Shown here one piece after another: positions 1 through 10,735 of a DNA stretch of 64,000 nt (positions within the stretch are counted from its first letter, which is position 1; the number at the start of each line of letters is the position of its first letter). The notes beneath the pieces were generated by a model. That model did not search any database. It had not been told where the DNA came from and worked only from the letters and a program-made list of their open reading frames with translations. Position numbers and translations under genes: made by a program. Source of the DNA: Micrasema longulum (Eukaryota > Arthropoda > Insecta > Trichoptera > Brachycentridae). The DNA lies in the NCBI GenBank assembly GCA_022494885.1, contig JAGVSM010002374.1, positions 486,562 through 550,561 of the forward strand. Direction: 5' to 3'.

Positions 1-400
1 TTTTTCCATCGTTAATGTTGTTTTCCAGTTTCATAATATTTTTTACTGCCTTATAAATATATATATTTTGAAGCTACAATTTCTTTTTTGTATTTTTTTT
101 AAATTTAAAATTACATAAATAAAACATGTTTTTTTTTTACTATGCAATCTACTTTTTGTATATTTTCTAAATGTTAAGGCTACTTTTCAAATAATATTTT
201 GTGACTTCGCCTTTTTTCTAAATGAAAGTCTGATTTTTACTTTTTCTCTGGTATTGTGATCATGTTCATTTTGGCATTGATATTTTTTTTTCAAATTCTG
301 TTTTTTTAAATTAATATTAAAAAAAATAAAAATATACACAATAATCATCGTTGTGTAATATGTTATTTGCTTATATATTTCTTTTAATTCTTTTAACATA
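1..400 (-). mobile_element. LINE 3' fragment (CR1/Jockey-like C-terminus)
   Basis: Minus-strand translation from about 399 to 187 contains the motif HDHNTREKVKIRL, the HNTR-type signature found near the C-terminus of many CR1/Jockey-like reverse transcriptases. It resembles the better preserved tails at 39195-39660 (minus) and 50320-50990 (plus). The reading is short and then AT-rich, consistent with a 5'-truncated copy whose 3' UTR runs to the window edge. Confidence 0.45.
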
Positions 401-960
401 AATTTACACTTGTGTATCGTTTATTGTTATGGCTAGTGATTTCTAAAGAAAGGTTTTACCAAAGATATCAGAGATGTTTAGAAAGTAAAGTTTAATATGG
501 GATTGCTGGCATAGATGACGCTTTTGATTAATTATTTTAGTGATTTTTTTATATTTTTTTATTTAAAGTGCTTATTTTTGTAAAATCATTAAAATCAATT
601 TTAAATGCGTACCGTATTCAGAACCTGACTTCCTTTGAGAAGGCTTCAAAATGAAATAATTGAAGACATGTTAAGATTTAATATATTATAATTTAGTGTA
701 AGTTCATTTTAATGTCTCGACAAAGAAAAAATCATGTTCTAAAACCGGTCAGCATATTAAATTTATTTAGGTTATTTTATGAATACGCATGTTATTATAA
801 TATGTCTAATTTTAAACTGTTTGTTTATTAAAATGTGTTTAAATTAATTAATAAAATAATTTTACAATGTTTGTTGTGAGTCTGTTTTTATTTATTTTAG
901 GTTGTGAAAATGTTAAAAAATGAGTACAATAAATACAAAATAACTTTAATAATATATCGT
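401..960. other. AT-rich interval, nothing recognised
   Basis: Poly-A/T-rich sequence with no reading frame, repeat match or RNA-like fold that I can support. Confidence 0.5.
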
Positions 961-1215
961 TATAATCATCGTTCCCTTTCCGCATCTAATAAAGCCTACT
1001 AATGACGATGCACTAATTGCAGCGTATCTTGATCAGTTTTGTTACAATAATGTGAGATGATCAGTCTTACGTTTCAGGTACCAGTCCAGGGACTGTAAAA
1101 TATTATTGTGTAAAAAAACCTTTTTAAATAAATATTTCAAATCAACCAAGTCGGGAATCGATAGCCCGATACCTCTTGAATGGTAGATCACTACAACATG
1201 AGGCCGACCGAAATA
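961..1215 (-). mobile_element. SINE A copy (tRNA-headed, ATG-repeat tail)
   Basis: Minus-strand copy of the commonest SINE here. The head (about 1140-1215 reversed) is tRNA-like with a degraded B box; the body holds the family block for 'cagtccagggactg' and 'gatgatcagtcttacg'; the tail side begins near an ATC/GAT repeat at about 963. The head is diverged, so this is an old copy. Confidence 0.7.
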
Positions 1216-1780
1216 ATATATTATGAACCGATCCTCAAACGAAAAACAAATTTAATAACTTTCATGGCATTTATTATTATCAATTACATATTTGAATTAT
1301 AGGTACTCAATTTTAATTAACCATTATTTTGATATCCAAATAAAAGGCATTATGGCTAATTACGGATTAGATGTATCTTAGATCGTTCTGCAGCGTGCCT
1401 CCAGGTTATCTTTCGACGCTGAAAAAGAGGCAATGCATCAACAAGTGGAGAACACCTTGACGGGTTTTTTTATCACATGTATAGATGTTGATTTCAGATC
1501 TGGTGAGGTAATCGGCTGTGGCCTGTTAAGGAACTTCTCCGCATTTTATGGATGAAGAAGAAACAACAGAAAACTCATTCAGCCGAAGCCGGACTGGTGA
1601 CAGTGTTCGGTATATTGCGTACATTTGTTTATTTATATAATTACATTTATATGTTTGCCACGTCGACTGCCCCTTTTACAACCAGCTTTTCGAGACTATT
1701 CTCGTTCTTTTTTGCCATGTGTCTGTAACAACATCTTTTGGTTCAGAAACCTCATAAGTTTGGCTTCAGAGACATTCTTC
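1216..1780. other. Unassigned interval
   Basis: Mixed AT-rich sequence. A less AT-rich patch at about 1380-1560 has no reading frame or repeat relation that I could establish. Confidence 0.4.
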
Positions 1781-2480
1781 TGGAATTTTTATCAATCTGC
1801 AGTTTTTTACACCTCCTCGGGATTGCCCAAGGGATTTTACTTAGGACCAATGTTGTTCACAGTAATCATAAATGACATTTGCAGGGAAATAAGATTTTCC
1901 AAATTTTTATTATTTGCTCACGACTTGAAAACTTTTCGTGAAATACGAACACGTTTGGATTGTGTAAAGCTTTAGTATGATATTTAAAATATCATATAAT
2001 GAAGTAAACCAAAAATTATTCTTCAATGTTTTTTAATGTCGTACATAAGAGCGTCAGAAAATTTTATTTCCTTTATATCACGGATGGAGTAAATTTGAAC
2101 GAGCGTCGCCGTTCAGGGATCTTGGGTGCTGTTTAATATTGCCATTTAATTACGCAGTAATTCCCTTAAAACGCTTGGATTTGTTTTAAGCAATGCCAAG
2201 ATTTTTTTAAATATTCAGTTTCTGAAAACATTTTATAATTTCTTGGTATGAAGTCACTTGGAATTGAGTTCCATTACCTGGTCGCCAAATAAAACTACGC
2301 ATTCTTTAATGATAGAGAGGGTGCAGATAAAAAAAATCATCGTTATCTGTATCTCAGGGAGTACGGATATTACCCGTGGCCTTTTTCAACCAACTTTAAA
2401 CCAATCATTGTTTAAGAGAAGGGATATTCATTTGGGTCTTCCCTCTTTAACTGATTGGTTGTCACAAACATAATTTGATT
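1780..2480 (+). pseudogene. Jockey-like LINE reverse transcriptase remnant
   Basis: The open frame up to the stop at 1975 carries a degraded RT core. SGLPKG followed by LGPMLFTVIINDI (about 1817-1880) corresponds to the SGVPQGS.LGPLLF..FINDI block, and LLFAHDLKTF corresponds to the catalytic FADD block, with the first Asp of the pair changed to His. Downstream, broken frames still show the RDLG block (about 2110-2130), an LGFV block (about 2175) and traces of the C-terminal domain to about 2480. Frameshifts and stops show it is dead. It resembles the copies at 22139-22800 and 28820-29850. Confidence 0.6.
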
Positions 2481-2771
2481 GTTCCTCTAGTGGAACGGAA
2501 AAACCTGTTGACTACTGCCAACAGGCCGGCTTCTTCTGAAGAGTTTTAAGTGGTTTTCTCTCCACTTGAGCAAATGCTGAGAAGTTCCCGATTGGCCCAC
2601 ATTCGTATATTCCTTTAAAAGTTTGGATAAATATAAAGATATTTCATGTCAGAAAAATCTACTTTTTGAAATATAAACCTTGTATATTATAAGCAAGGTA
2701 AATAATAAAGCAAATCCCATATAAAAAAAAATATAAAAAAAGTAAAATATTCTGAATGGATTCAATCTATT

Positions 2772-2840
2772 AATTTGTTGCAACAGAGAGGGAAAACATT
2801 TTTGAGAAGGGAATATGGAAGTCTAGGCATTTACAGGTTC
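2772..2840 (+). repeat. Family P fragment (left terminus)
   Basis: Contains 'caacagagagggaaaa' and 'gaagggaatatggaagtcta', the terminal part of palindromic family P (compare 6606-6981). It breaks off just after 'ggcatttacagg'. Confidence 0.75.
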
Positions 2841-3755
2841 AGACTATTTGTACCTGATAATTATCTTCGACAAAAATACCACGATGCAGAACCAACCTGC
2901 CAATGGTTATACCGGTAAGTAGAGCAATAGTTTTATTCAATTGTATGGCCTCGGATTTTGATTTATTTTGTGACGGTAATATTTCTCTTAGGAAAGCAAT
3001 TTCCAAATCGTAATATGTAAGTTCATTTAACATTGTTTTTATTTATTTTTCTATAAATCAATCGGTTACATGTTTATTTTGTAATCTATTGAGAATAAAT
3101 TGGATACTTTAATGTTTTTAATGTCAATAAAAAAAAAATGAAAATGAAATAATAGGACAATTCACTTTTTATATTAAGGGTATTTTGCTTAACGTTAGTA
3201 AGTTCCTGATAGATTGACACGTTTGTACATCGTAAAACCCACTAGAACCGCTTTTAGTATATTGCTTATTAATTATAATTGGGTATTAACAAATGTCATT
3301 ACTTGAAATATGATATATTTTATTTAGTCCTGATTTGATTACCAAAAGATAATAAACAATAAATTCGTGAAACATTATACCAGCGCATAACGTGATGACT
3401 ATAATATACGAGTTATTATTTTATATTTCTACTCGCGTTTTACTTTCACCGATCATCTGATAAATCATGGCAGGAGCGAATTAGAAACTATTTGCAGTAC
3501 AACTAAAAAGAAAAACGTTGCATCATTTGTTGTGTAAAGGGTCAAAAATTTAGAAAAAATCACAGAATTTTAGCTTTTTAAAACTATTTATAGCATCTAA
3601 GTACATGTTTCATTTTAGTTGCCTGATGATAAACAAAGAAATATTTCAAGCCATCTTGAATATACGAAATTGGCAGTTAAACAAAAAATCTGGTAAGAAG
3701 TTTGGGTTTTTACCAATTACATTTTTCAGACCATTTCATTTTTTAATAATGTTAG
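2841..3755. other. AT-rich interval, nothing recognised
   Basis: No coding, RNA or repeat relation that I can support. Confidence 0.4.
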
Positions 3756-3811
3756 GGAGTATGTCCAAATGTTTGCAAACAAGCTGGATTTCCTCACTAG
3801 GGAGTTAAAAA
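3756..3811 (+). repeat. Family P flanking unit
   Basis: The segment 'gtatgtccaaatgtttgc...ctagggagtt' is the unit seen next to family P termini at 6985-7050, 51815-51890, 54940-55011 and elsewhere. Here it abuts the start of the RTE-type LINE. Confidence 0.65.
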
Positions 3812-5231
3812 AAAAGGTTCTGTGCGCCGGCTTGGCCGGTCGCACTTGTGTGTAGCTCCGACAAATTATGTAATTTAATAGTGAGTGAACCAAAATAATT
3901 GAACCATAAGGTATGGAAAATACAAAAAAATATGTCGCAAAGTGTTCCGTATGAAATAAATATTGTCTTAGTGTGAATATGTGACTAAATAAAGAAAAGA
4001 TTGAGTAGACTCGATATTTTGTGGGACACGAAGCGCGTTCCAGGAAGGGCCTGTGTGTGTGTTAACTAGCAGTATAAGAAAAATTAACAATTAATCATTA
4101 ATTTAATAAAACTAATTACCTAGTGTTAGCATGTAATCCTCCAGCAAAGTGCGAGCATTTATTAAATAGTTTTATTTCAACGAGAAACGAGAAAAAACAG
4201 TGTGTAAAGTCTAAAGACTTAAAATCAGTGCCCCTCGCGAACATAATTCTCGGAAGATTCGAGATGTCGCAACATGTAAAAAAGTACGAAGCCTAAACCG
4301 GGGACCGAGACGAGGTGAGGGGCGGGAAGTTTGCACAATATCAGGGTGCAGGCGCGGGGTGCAAATGCACCCACAGCACAGGCGGCAACCCTTGGAAGCC
4401 GGACACGCCGCACCGAGCGAAGAACATCTTGGAATACACATGGCAAATGGCAACCACCACCCGGCCTTCCAGCAGAAAAGGATTCGTTCGGCCGAGACAC
4501 TATTAATGTTTAAGTTTATGACTTCTATAGTGATAAGTGACAGAAGTGAATTTTAGTGTTAAGGTTCTTTGTGAATGTTTATACTGTAAGTCTTAGGAAC
4601 AATATATTTAAGTAATTTATATCAATTCATTATAGCTCTTGTGTAAAATTAAGTATTTAAGTAGTAGTAGAGATGAGGGGTAGCGTAATTAATATTTAAT
4701 AGGCAGGTAGAACGGGAGGATGCCTTTGACAAACTTCGATGAGGCTCGCAACCCGTCAGGTTGCTCCTTCCGCGGGGGCGCACAGAGGAGGAAAACGCAA
4801 GAATGCAGAATTGCGACATGGAATATAAGGGGACGCATGGGTGAAAAAATGAATGAATTGTGTGATGTGATGAGGAATAAATGTTTAGATATATTATGTA
4901 TAACGGAAAGTTGGAAAAAAGGAAGCGGTTCGATGGAACACGGTGACGCCCTGGTTCTTTGGTCGGGTGTCCCAGATACAGGCAGAGCCTGCCAGGGTGT
5001 TGCCGCGTTTCTATCGCCCAGAACGATAGAGTGTATGAAAGAGTATGTCCTTATAAGTTCTAGACTTATGTCTGTCTGACATGTAGAACGAATGGACAGC
5101 GAGAGAACTAGCTAAGAATATTTACAATGTGAATGTTGATGGATGCAGAAATAGAGGAAGAACGAGAAAGACATGGCATGACCAAATCCAACAAATACTT
5201 AAAGATGGACATGTCAAAAGTAGGAATAATC
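3812..5231 (+). mobile_element. Internally deleted RTE-type LINE
   Basis: Composite: a GC-richer leader (from about 3812, strongest 4211-4510), an open endonuclease frame (4720-5079), then, right after an in-frame TGA and a TAG, a frame (5087-5231) reading NEWTARELAKNIYNV, GCRNRGRTRKTWHDQI and GHVKSRNN. That last part is the extreme C-terminus of RTE-type ORF2, so about 2.5 kb of ORF2 containing the whole reverse transcriptase is missing. Flanking family P pieces on both sides (3756-3811 and 5232 on) suggest insertion into, or rearrangement with, a P element. The 5' limit is a guess from base composition. Confidence 0.65.
4720..5079 (+). pseudogene. RTE-type LINE AP-endonuclease domain (N-terminal part)
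   Basis: 119 codons from an ATG. Residues about 30-119 match the start of the apurinic/apyrimidinic endonuclease domain that nicks the target DNA in LINE insertion: RIATWNIRG (first conserved strand, with the catalytic Asn), then LDILCITESWKKGSG (catalytic Glu in ITES), then GDALVLWSGV and GVAAFLSP, ending near SSRLMSV. A TGA stops it where the domain would continue, so only about 40% of the domain remains. Proteins of this type are often labelled 'craniofacial development protein 2-like' in databases although they come from RTE elements. The frame is intact as far as it goes, but the protein cannot be functional as an endonuclease. Confidence 0.7.
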
Positions 5232-5615
5232 GGCTAGGCATTTACAAGGGAACTGTATAACATTCACCATTCTGCTCATGTTAAAACATTTACATTTCTT
5301 CAATTTTTTGATTTGCTGACTTTCTTGAAGTGATGGAGCTGACACCTTTATCATGAGGGTGAGATTCATCCAGCTGAACCAATTAACCTACTAGGCAACG
5401 CCCGAAAACAATTTTCCAATTTTAACCAGATGCATCTCACCCACAGGATAAAGGTCTCAGCTCCATTTCTTCACAAATGTCAACAGACGGAAGAATTGAG
5501 GAAATATAAATTTTTAAACATGGGCAGAATGGTGGATGTTACACAGTTGCCTTGTAAATTTCTTGACTTTCATATTCCTTTCTCAAAAATATTTTCCCTC
5601 TGCAACAAATTTAGA
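5232..5615. repeat. Family P copy, mostly interior and right arm
   Basis: Left-arm block 'cattcaccattctgc' at about 5265, then the centre 'ggtgagattcatccagctg' and 'aggcaacgcccg', then the right arm as its reverse complement ('gggcagaatggtg' about 5523), ending with 'ccctctgcaacaaattt' at about 5600-5615. The left terminus is missing, replaced by the LINE. Confidence 0.7.
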
Positions 5616-6159
5616 CTTAAGAGCATTGTAATAATAATTTTTAATTATTTTAATTTAAAAAAAACTAATTCACGTCTGTTTTTAATACGGATTCATCAAA
5701 ACATCATATGAAATATAAAAACAAACTTCTATTATCAAAAAACTATTAGTCATTTTGACAGCTTACAGAAACTTAATTTCAAACCTTAATTGGATAAAAG
5801 TATTAGGTATCTATTATTTACGGTCATAACTGAAATTTTTATACAAAATTTAATATGTCTACCAACATTAAGACAAACACAAATATTGTTGATTAAATCA
5901 ACGGGTCCAAGAAGAAATATAAAAAAATGAAAAAATGTTTTCAAGCGTTGCCTAGTATTGTACCTAGATTACATTTATACAGGTTAAATAATATTTTTAT
6001 TTAAATTTTTGTACAAAATGTTATTTGTACATGGCTTATTGTCAAATGGAAATTTCTTCCAACCAACCAATAGTATTGGTAGACCAGACACCTTTTAAAA
6101 TATTTCACAGCATGCAATGTGTTACAAACAATAATTAAATAAAAATAAGAATAAAGTAA
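5616..6159. other. AT-rich interval with a family P-linked block
   Basis: Mostly AT-rich. At about 5885-5955 'gttgattaaatcaacgggtc' followed by 'gcgttgcctag' matches the inner block of family P seen at 42510-42585 and 55245-55265. Nothing else recognised. Confidence 0.45.
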
Positions 6160-6410
6160 GGCCTCGTTATATAATGGTCAGCGCATTTGCCTACCATTCA
6201 AGAGGTCTCGGGTTCAATTCCCGACATGGTTGATTTAAAATATTGATTTAAAAGGGTGTTTTTACACTACAATATTTCATAGTTCCTAGACTAAAGCGTA
6301 AGACTGACCATTTTACTTTCATGTAACTAAAAGGATCGAGGTTAGCTGCGATTGGTGTACCAATGCAGTGCCCTATGGTTTGAAAAGGGAATGATGATGA
6401 TGATGATGAT
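6160..6410 (+). mobile_element. SINE A copy, full length
   Basis: Head at 6161-6233 is tRNA-derived with a recognisable B box ('gggttcaattcc'). Body and 3' block follow ('gattggtgtaccaatgcag', 'aaaagggaatgatgatg'), ending in an ATG-trinucleotide run at about 6391-6410. Transcription would be by RNA polymerase III from the internal A and B boxes; mobilisation would need a LINE RT. Confidence 0.85.
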
Positions 6411-6605
6411 AAAGTACTAAAGCTAGAGAGAGAAAATGTTTTGAAAATTAAAAAAAAATTTTTTTTTGGATGAAAAAATAAATCCTTGGTTATAATAATG
6501 GAAAATAATTATATCAAAATGAATTTGAAAACAATAAAAAGCGTAGAGATAAATGATTTTATAAGAAATTATTAAAACAGAGTACATAATAAATATTTTT
6601 TATTT

Positions 6606-6981
6606 AAATTTATTTCAACAGAGAGGGAAAACGTTTTTGAGAAGGGAATATGGAAGTCTAGGCATTTACAGGGCTTATGACCTGTCAATGGCTGGTTTAA
6701 GTGGCCACTTAACACACTGTGTAACATTCACCATTCTGCCGATGTTTGAACATCCACATTTCCTCACCCACGTGATAAAGGTTGCAGCTCTTTTACTTCA
6801 CAAAAGTCAACAGATGGAAGAGTTGAGGAAATGTGGATGTTCAGACATGAGCAGAATGGTGAATATTACACAGTGTGTAAAGTGGCCAAACCAGCTAATG
6901 ACAGGTCATAAGCGCCCTGTAAATGCCTAGACTTCCATATTCCCTTCTCAAAAACGTTTTCCCTCTCTGTTGAAATAAATT
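6606..6981. repeat. Family P element, near-complete palindrome
   Basis: Two arms of roughly 160 bp in inverted orientation around a short centre. The left terminus 'aaatttatttcaacagag' (6606 on) is mirrored at 6964-6981. Both arms carry the same landmarks in mirror order: 'gagaagggaatatggaagtc', 'ggcatttacaggg', 'cattcaccattctgc'. It codes for nothing; long inverted repeats with no gene fit a foldback/MITE-type non-autonomous DNA element. Confidence 0.8.
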
Positions 6982-6984
6982 TTA

Positions 6985-7050
6985 ATTTGAACAACTCCCT
7001 AGGGAGAAAATCCAGCCAGTCTGCAAGCATTTGTCCATACTCAAACATTG
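6985..7050 (-). repeat. Family P flanking unit
   Basis: 'aactccctagggagaaaatc' and 'tgtccatactcaaacatt' form the reverse of the unit at 3756-3811 and lie directly outside the P terminus. Confidence 0.6.
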
Positions 7051-7093
7051 TATTTTTTAATTTACTAAGAAATATCGCATTTGATATAATATA

Positions 7094-7143
7094 TATTTAA
7101 TATTGATGTAATAACTTATATTTAATATTGATGTAATAACTTA
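7094..7143. repeat. Two tandem 25-bp units
   Basis: 7094-7118 and 7119-7143 are identical copies beginning 'tatttaatattgatg'. They sit at the left edge of the foldback element at 7137-7373. Confidence 0.8.
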
Positions 7144-7373
7144 TATTTCCATATAAGTTATTAATTTAAAAAATACTTGGTACACTTCCACTTATTTATT
7201 TTGACCAATTAGCGGTTTCACCCTCTAATGGGCATCTTCAGACTGGTCTTCTAATCTTCAGACCAGTCTGAAGATGCCCATTAGAGGGTGAAAGCGCTAA
7301 TTGGTCAAAATAAATAAGTAGAAGTGTACCAAGTATTTTTTAAATTAATAACTTATTTGGAAATATAAGTTAT
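7137..7373. repeat. Foldback element with hammerhead-like core
   Basis: Arms 7137-7249 and 7260-7373 are near-perfect reverse complements (about 113 bp) around a 10-nt loop. In the right arm, plus strand, 7268-7274 reads CTGAAGA and 7290-7293 reads GAAA, with CCC/GGG (7277-7279/7286-7288) between them. GACCAGT (7261-7267) can pair with ATTGGTC (7300-7306). This order (stem I, CUGANGA, stem II, GAAA, stem III, UH, stem I) is that of a type I hammerhead ribozyme with a very short stem III. Self-cleavage is not shown. Confidence 0.7.
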
Positions 7374-8338
7374 GACATCATTACAATGGAATTCCAGTAA
7401 GAATTGTCAATAAATAATTTAAATGAAAAAAATGTATTTAAAAGTACATAACACTTTGTGTTATATAATTGTTTGTACATAAATATGTACTCTATTCGTT
7501 TTCAATAATATTTTTCTAATACTCGATTTGTATTTCCAATCGATATGCAAATAATATGATCTTTTAAAAAAACGTCAAATAAAAGTCATAGAATATCTAT
7601 AGGATGCATATTTCCTACTTTAAAAAAATGAATTAAATCAATATTACATATAAAATATCAATTTAAAAATCTCAAAAAACAAAATACAAATCACTACGGA
7701 AGGTTACATAATTGTAAATTTTCTCAATACAGGTACTTATTTGTATTGCACAAATAATGTAAACAGTGTGTACTTATATTGAAAGATAGCTCCGATAAGC
7801 AGAAAGCGAGATTTCTAGACAGTAAAGTTTCAGAATAAAATTAAAACTTTCTATAATGCATACAAGATTACGCAAGATACGTTAAAAGCCAGTTAACATT
7901 TTAACAGATAATCAATGGAATTAAACGGTTTTTAGCGATAAATTAAAAAATGTTTTTTAAACGATGCAACACTGAATGGAAAGCGAAATGTTTTTGGGAG
8001 ATAAAATGGTTGGATGAGTTTTCAATGAGAAATGGGTAGATTTCATCACATATTAATACATAGACATGCCCTGAGCCCTCAAAAATGACGTTTAAACTCA
8101 TGCCTAAATGCTCAGTCATGCCCAACGCGTATTTAGTCGTTCTTCGACGGCCAGCTAGGCGTGACGTTTATAATTTAAACAAAAATGCATATTTGTGTCA
8201 TGAAAACGTGTTAAAACCTTTTCGATAACATTGTAAAAAGCATTGTTTTATTTTTAATTGGGAAATATTTTTTCATTAGTGATTAACAAAGCGTAAAACA
8301 ATTAATATTTGAACACGAATATTATTTTTGTAACCGGC
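7374..8338. other. AT-rich interval, nothing recognised
   Basis: No reading frame or repeat relation that I can support. Confidence 0.4.
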
Positions 8339-8757
8339 GCAATGAGGAACTTCAGCCCTACGAGAAATTGGATACAAAAATGTTTTCTTACGCGGGGTAG
8401 AAATTAGAGTATTAAATTGTACGCCAAAGTTTCTTCAAAAAGGAAAAGAAAAAATAATATTTTAATAAAAACGTACTACTTTGAATGACGTCACTGGTTC
8501 GTGTGAATCAACCTATGATCTGAGAACTATAGAAGATTTCCGGTCTGCTTGTCGGTTTTGGACCAATGGGAAGAACTGAATTAGAATAAGCGGAACCTCT
8601 GACGTTACACGCGGAGTTATTTCAGAAATACAAAATTTTAAAAATCGCAGCGCTCATAATACGATGTATAAAAATTGTAAATTGATTTTTTGACTTAGTT
8701 GAATAGTCTATTAACAAATAAAAAAATATTTAAAAAAACACTGAACTTCCTCATTGC
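8339..8757. repeat. MITE T, TIR-bounded element
   Basis: Starts 'cgcaatgaggaacttcag' and ends with its reverse complement apart from one base ('ctgaacttcctcattgcg'). A shorter diverged relative lies at 19916-20152, sharing 'tgttttcttac' and 'aaattagag' at the left and the 'aacttcctcat'-type right end. No coding capacity. Confidence 0.6.
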
Positions 8758-9322
8758 GAAACTCTTCTTAGTAACGGTAGTGCACTGTAGCGCAATCTCA
8801 AATAACTATCGACATGCTAAAAACATGCTAAGCATTTGAGCGATCACAGTGAACAACAATGAACATGCTTAAGTTATCTCAGTTATAAGTCAGTGCGTGT
8901 GTAATCTCTAAGACAACGCTCGTGTTGGTTTGTTTTTGTTTTCCTCGTAAATACATACAGTTCACTGGCGAAAAATCGGCGTTTACTATAAAAAAGATTA
9001 AAATTTGTTGCATATTTTTTAATTTATGTTTAATTTTTCAATGCAGATATGTGTTTATGATTATTTACTTGTGGGAGGTATGGTGAGCGGCAATAGCGGG
9101 GTAGTTCGCGGTCATTCAGGTGATTAAAAAAATATTTATTATACGAGTGACCGTAGACGCCTTGCTGTCGCTTCTTGTTAACCTGCCTGCGGGTGCGATA
9201 CCCTACCGTTACCACACCATAATGATACAACTTGCATCTATTTTGCTACGGGTTTACCTACATAGATAGGTGCAACAAAAAAAAATTGGAAATATATGGT
9301 AAAATAAAAATAATTTTGGCCG
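8758..9322. other. Unassigned interval with a less AT-rich patch
   Basis: At about 9050-9245 the base composition is more balanced. A minus-strand frame runs 9230-9030, but I recognise no motif in it. It may be an unidentified repeat. Confidence 0.35.
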
Positions 9323-9560
9323 GATGAATCCGGATGAATCTCACCCACGTGATAAAGGTTTCAGCTCTTTTACTTCACAAAATCAACAGATGGAAGAGTT
9401 GAGGATATGTGGATATTCAAACATGGGCAGAATGGTGAATGTTACACAATGTGTAAAATGGTCACTTAAACCAGCCAATGACAGATCATAAGCCCTGTAA
9501 ATGCCTAGATTTCCATATTCCCTTCTCAAAAACGTTTTTCCTCTCTGTTAAAATAGATTT
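9323..9560. repeat. Family P copy, right half
   Basis: Begins at the centre ('gatgaatctcacccacg'), runs through 'gggcagaatggtgaatg' and 'cctgtaaatgcctagattt' and ends 'cctctctgttaaaatagatt'. The left arm is absent. A 9-bp block, 'ccggatgaat', is repeated at the junction. Confidence 0.75.
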
Positions 9561-9859
9561 AAAGAGATATAACGCACTTACTAAAAGTGCTATTTTTTGT
9601 CTTCTAACGCCCAAAGCACGATTAAAGCACGTAAAAGAAATAGTTTGGTTCTTATTTGGGAATTAAACTCGATTATCTTTTTTATCATAAAATGGTTCTG
9701 TTTTTTTTAAATAGGTATGCAATCAATAGATTTTATAAGAAAATGATAATACTCATGGATTCTAGAATAATGAATTCTTAAATTTATCAATCATATAAAA
9801 ATGCAGTAATTCCCTATTCTTTTGCATATCAAATGACCATTAACGGAGTTAAACCGGTA

Positions 9860-10000
9860 ATGGAATTTCAAGCTGACAAAAGTGAGCATTTCCAACACCT
9901 CTTTCTCGCTCTCTTGTTCGCTTTCAAACGAGGGAATAATCCTGACAAAGCTGCTCGAGATTTTCGCTCAGTGTACGGTGAAGATGCCCTGAATTACTGA
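9860..10000 (+). pseudogene. mariner transposase N-terminal fragment
   Basis: 46 codons plus stop from an ATG. The frame reads FKRGNNPDKAARDF followed by VYGEDALNY, which matches the first helix-turn-helix of mariner-type transposases (usual pattern: F..G....AAR.I..VYG.DA). That domain binds the element's terminal repeats. The other roughly 300 residues, including the catalytic DDD domain, are missing: a stop falls right after the VYGEDAL block and the sequence becomes AT-rich. I saw no terminal inverted repeats, so this is a fossil. Confidence 0.65.
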
Positions 10001-10259
10001 CTTATTTGTTCTTAAATAATAAATTAGAATACGTTATTTCCTAATTTTGTTCCAAAAAAAAATATACATGAGTATTTTTATTTTATTTATTATGGTTCAC
10101 TTTATGCCACAAACAATAAACAATACATACGATATTGGCATAATAATCACAATTTGTTATGTTTATTAATGAGAATAGAATAGAACAGTTGTTCCAATAC
10201 ATGAAGGTGCCAGATATGAGACAATTGTACCTAAAATAAGCACTTACACACTTCTGGTC

Positions 10260-10735
10260 GAACAATAGGGAGAGGTCTCAGCAAAATGTCCGTTCGAGGT
10301 TTTCCCTGAGCATGAATTATGTCATACCTAAAACCCGTACGAATTTTGCTCAGAGATATCTTTCATTTATCGCACCGAGATTGTTCAATATTTTGGAAGA
10401 GCGTATTAAGCTCTTAAGGACAAAAACTATTTTCTAGAAAGTAGTTAAGGACTGGATTTTCTTTAGTCGGAGGGGTTTGAGTAGGAAACTCCTTGATGAT
10501 TTTCCAAATGCTTGAGTTTACTGTTTACCATATTGATGTGCCATATATATGTATGTTTTTATACTTTTTATAATTATTTTTTATGTTTCTAATCCTATAT
10601 TTGTGGTGATATACTCATGTGTCTGAGTCAACTAATTGCCAGTCCTATCTCAACACAAGACTTTTAGTCCCACGGAGTTGGGACTTACGTCTTAAATAAT
10701 GTACAATAAACTTATGCATGTAAATAAATAAACAA
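10260..10735 (+). mobile_element. LINE 3' end (CR1/Jockey-like)
   Basis: The frame from about 10268 reads MNYVIPKTRTNFAQRY, then APRLFNILEERIK and VVKDWIFF, the C-terminal block of CR1/Jockey-like ORF2, with one stop after the TIF block. The 3' UTR ends in a 'taaataaataaac' tail at about 10722-10735. Related to the tail at 40395-41420. 5'-truncated, as expected from incomplete target-primed reverse transcription. Confidence 0.6.

Noticed and set aside
4211..4513. Several overlapping short reading frames in the GC-rich leader
   Set aside because: All frames are open because AT-rich stops are rare in GC-rich DNA. More likely the 5' leader of the RTE-type LINE.
9030..9230. Host exon on the minus strand
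   Set aside because: Open for 66 codons with balanced composition, but no start context, splice pair or family resemblance.
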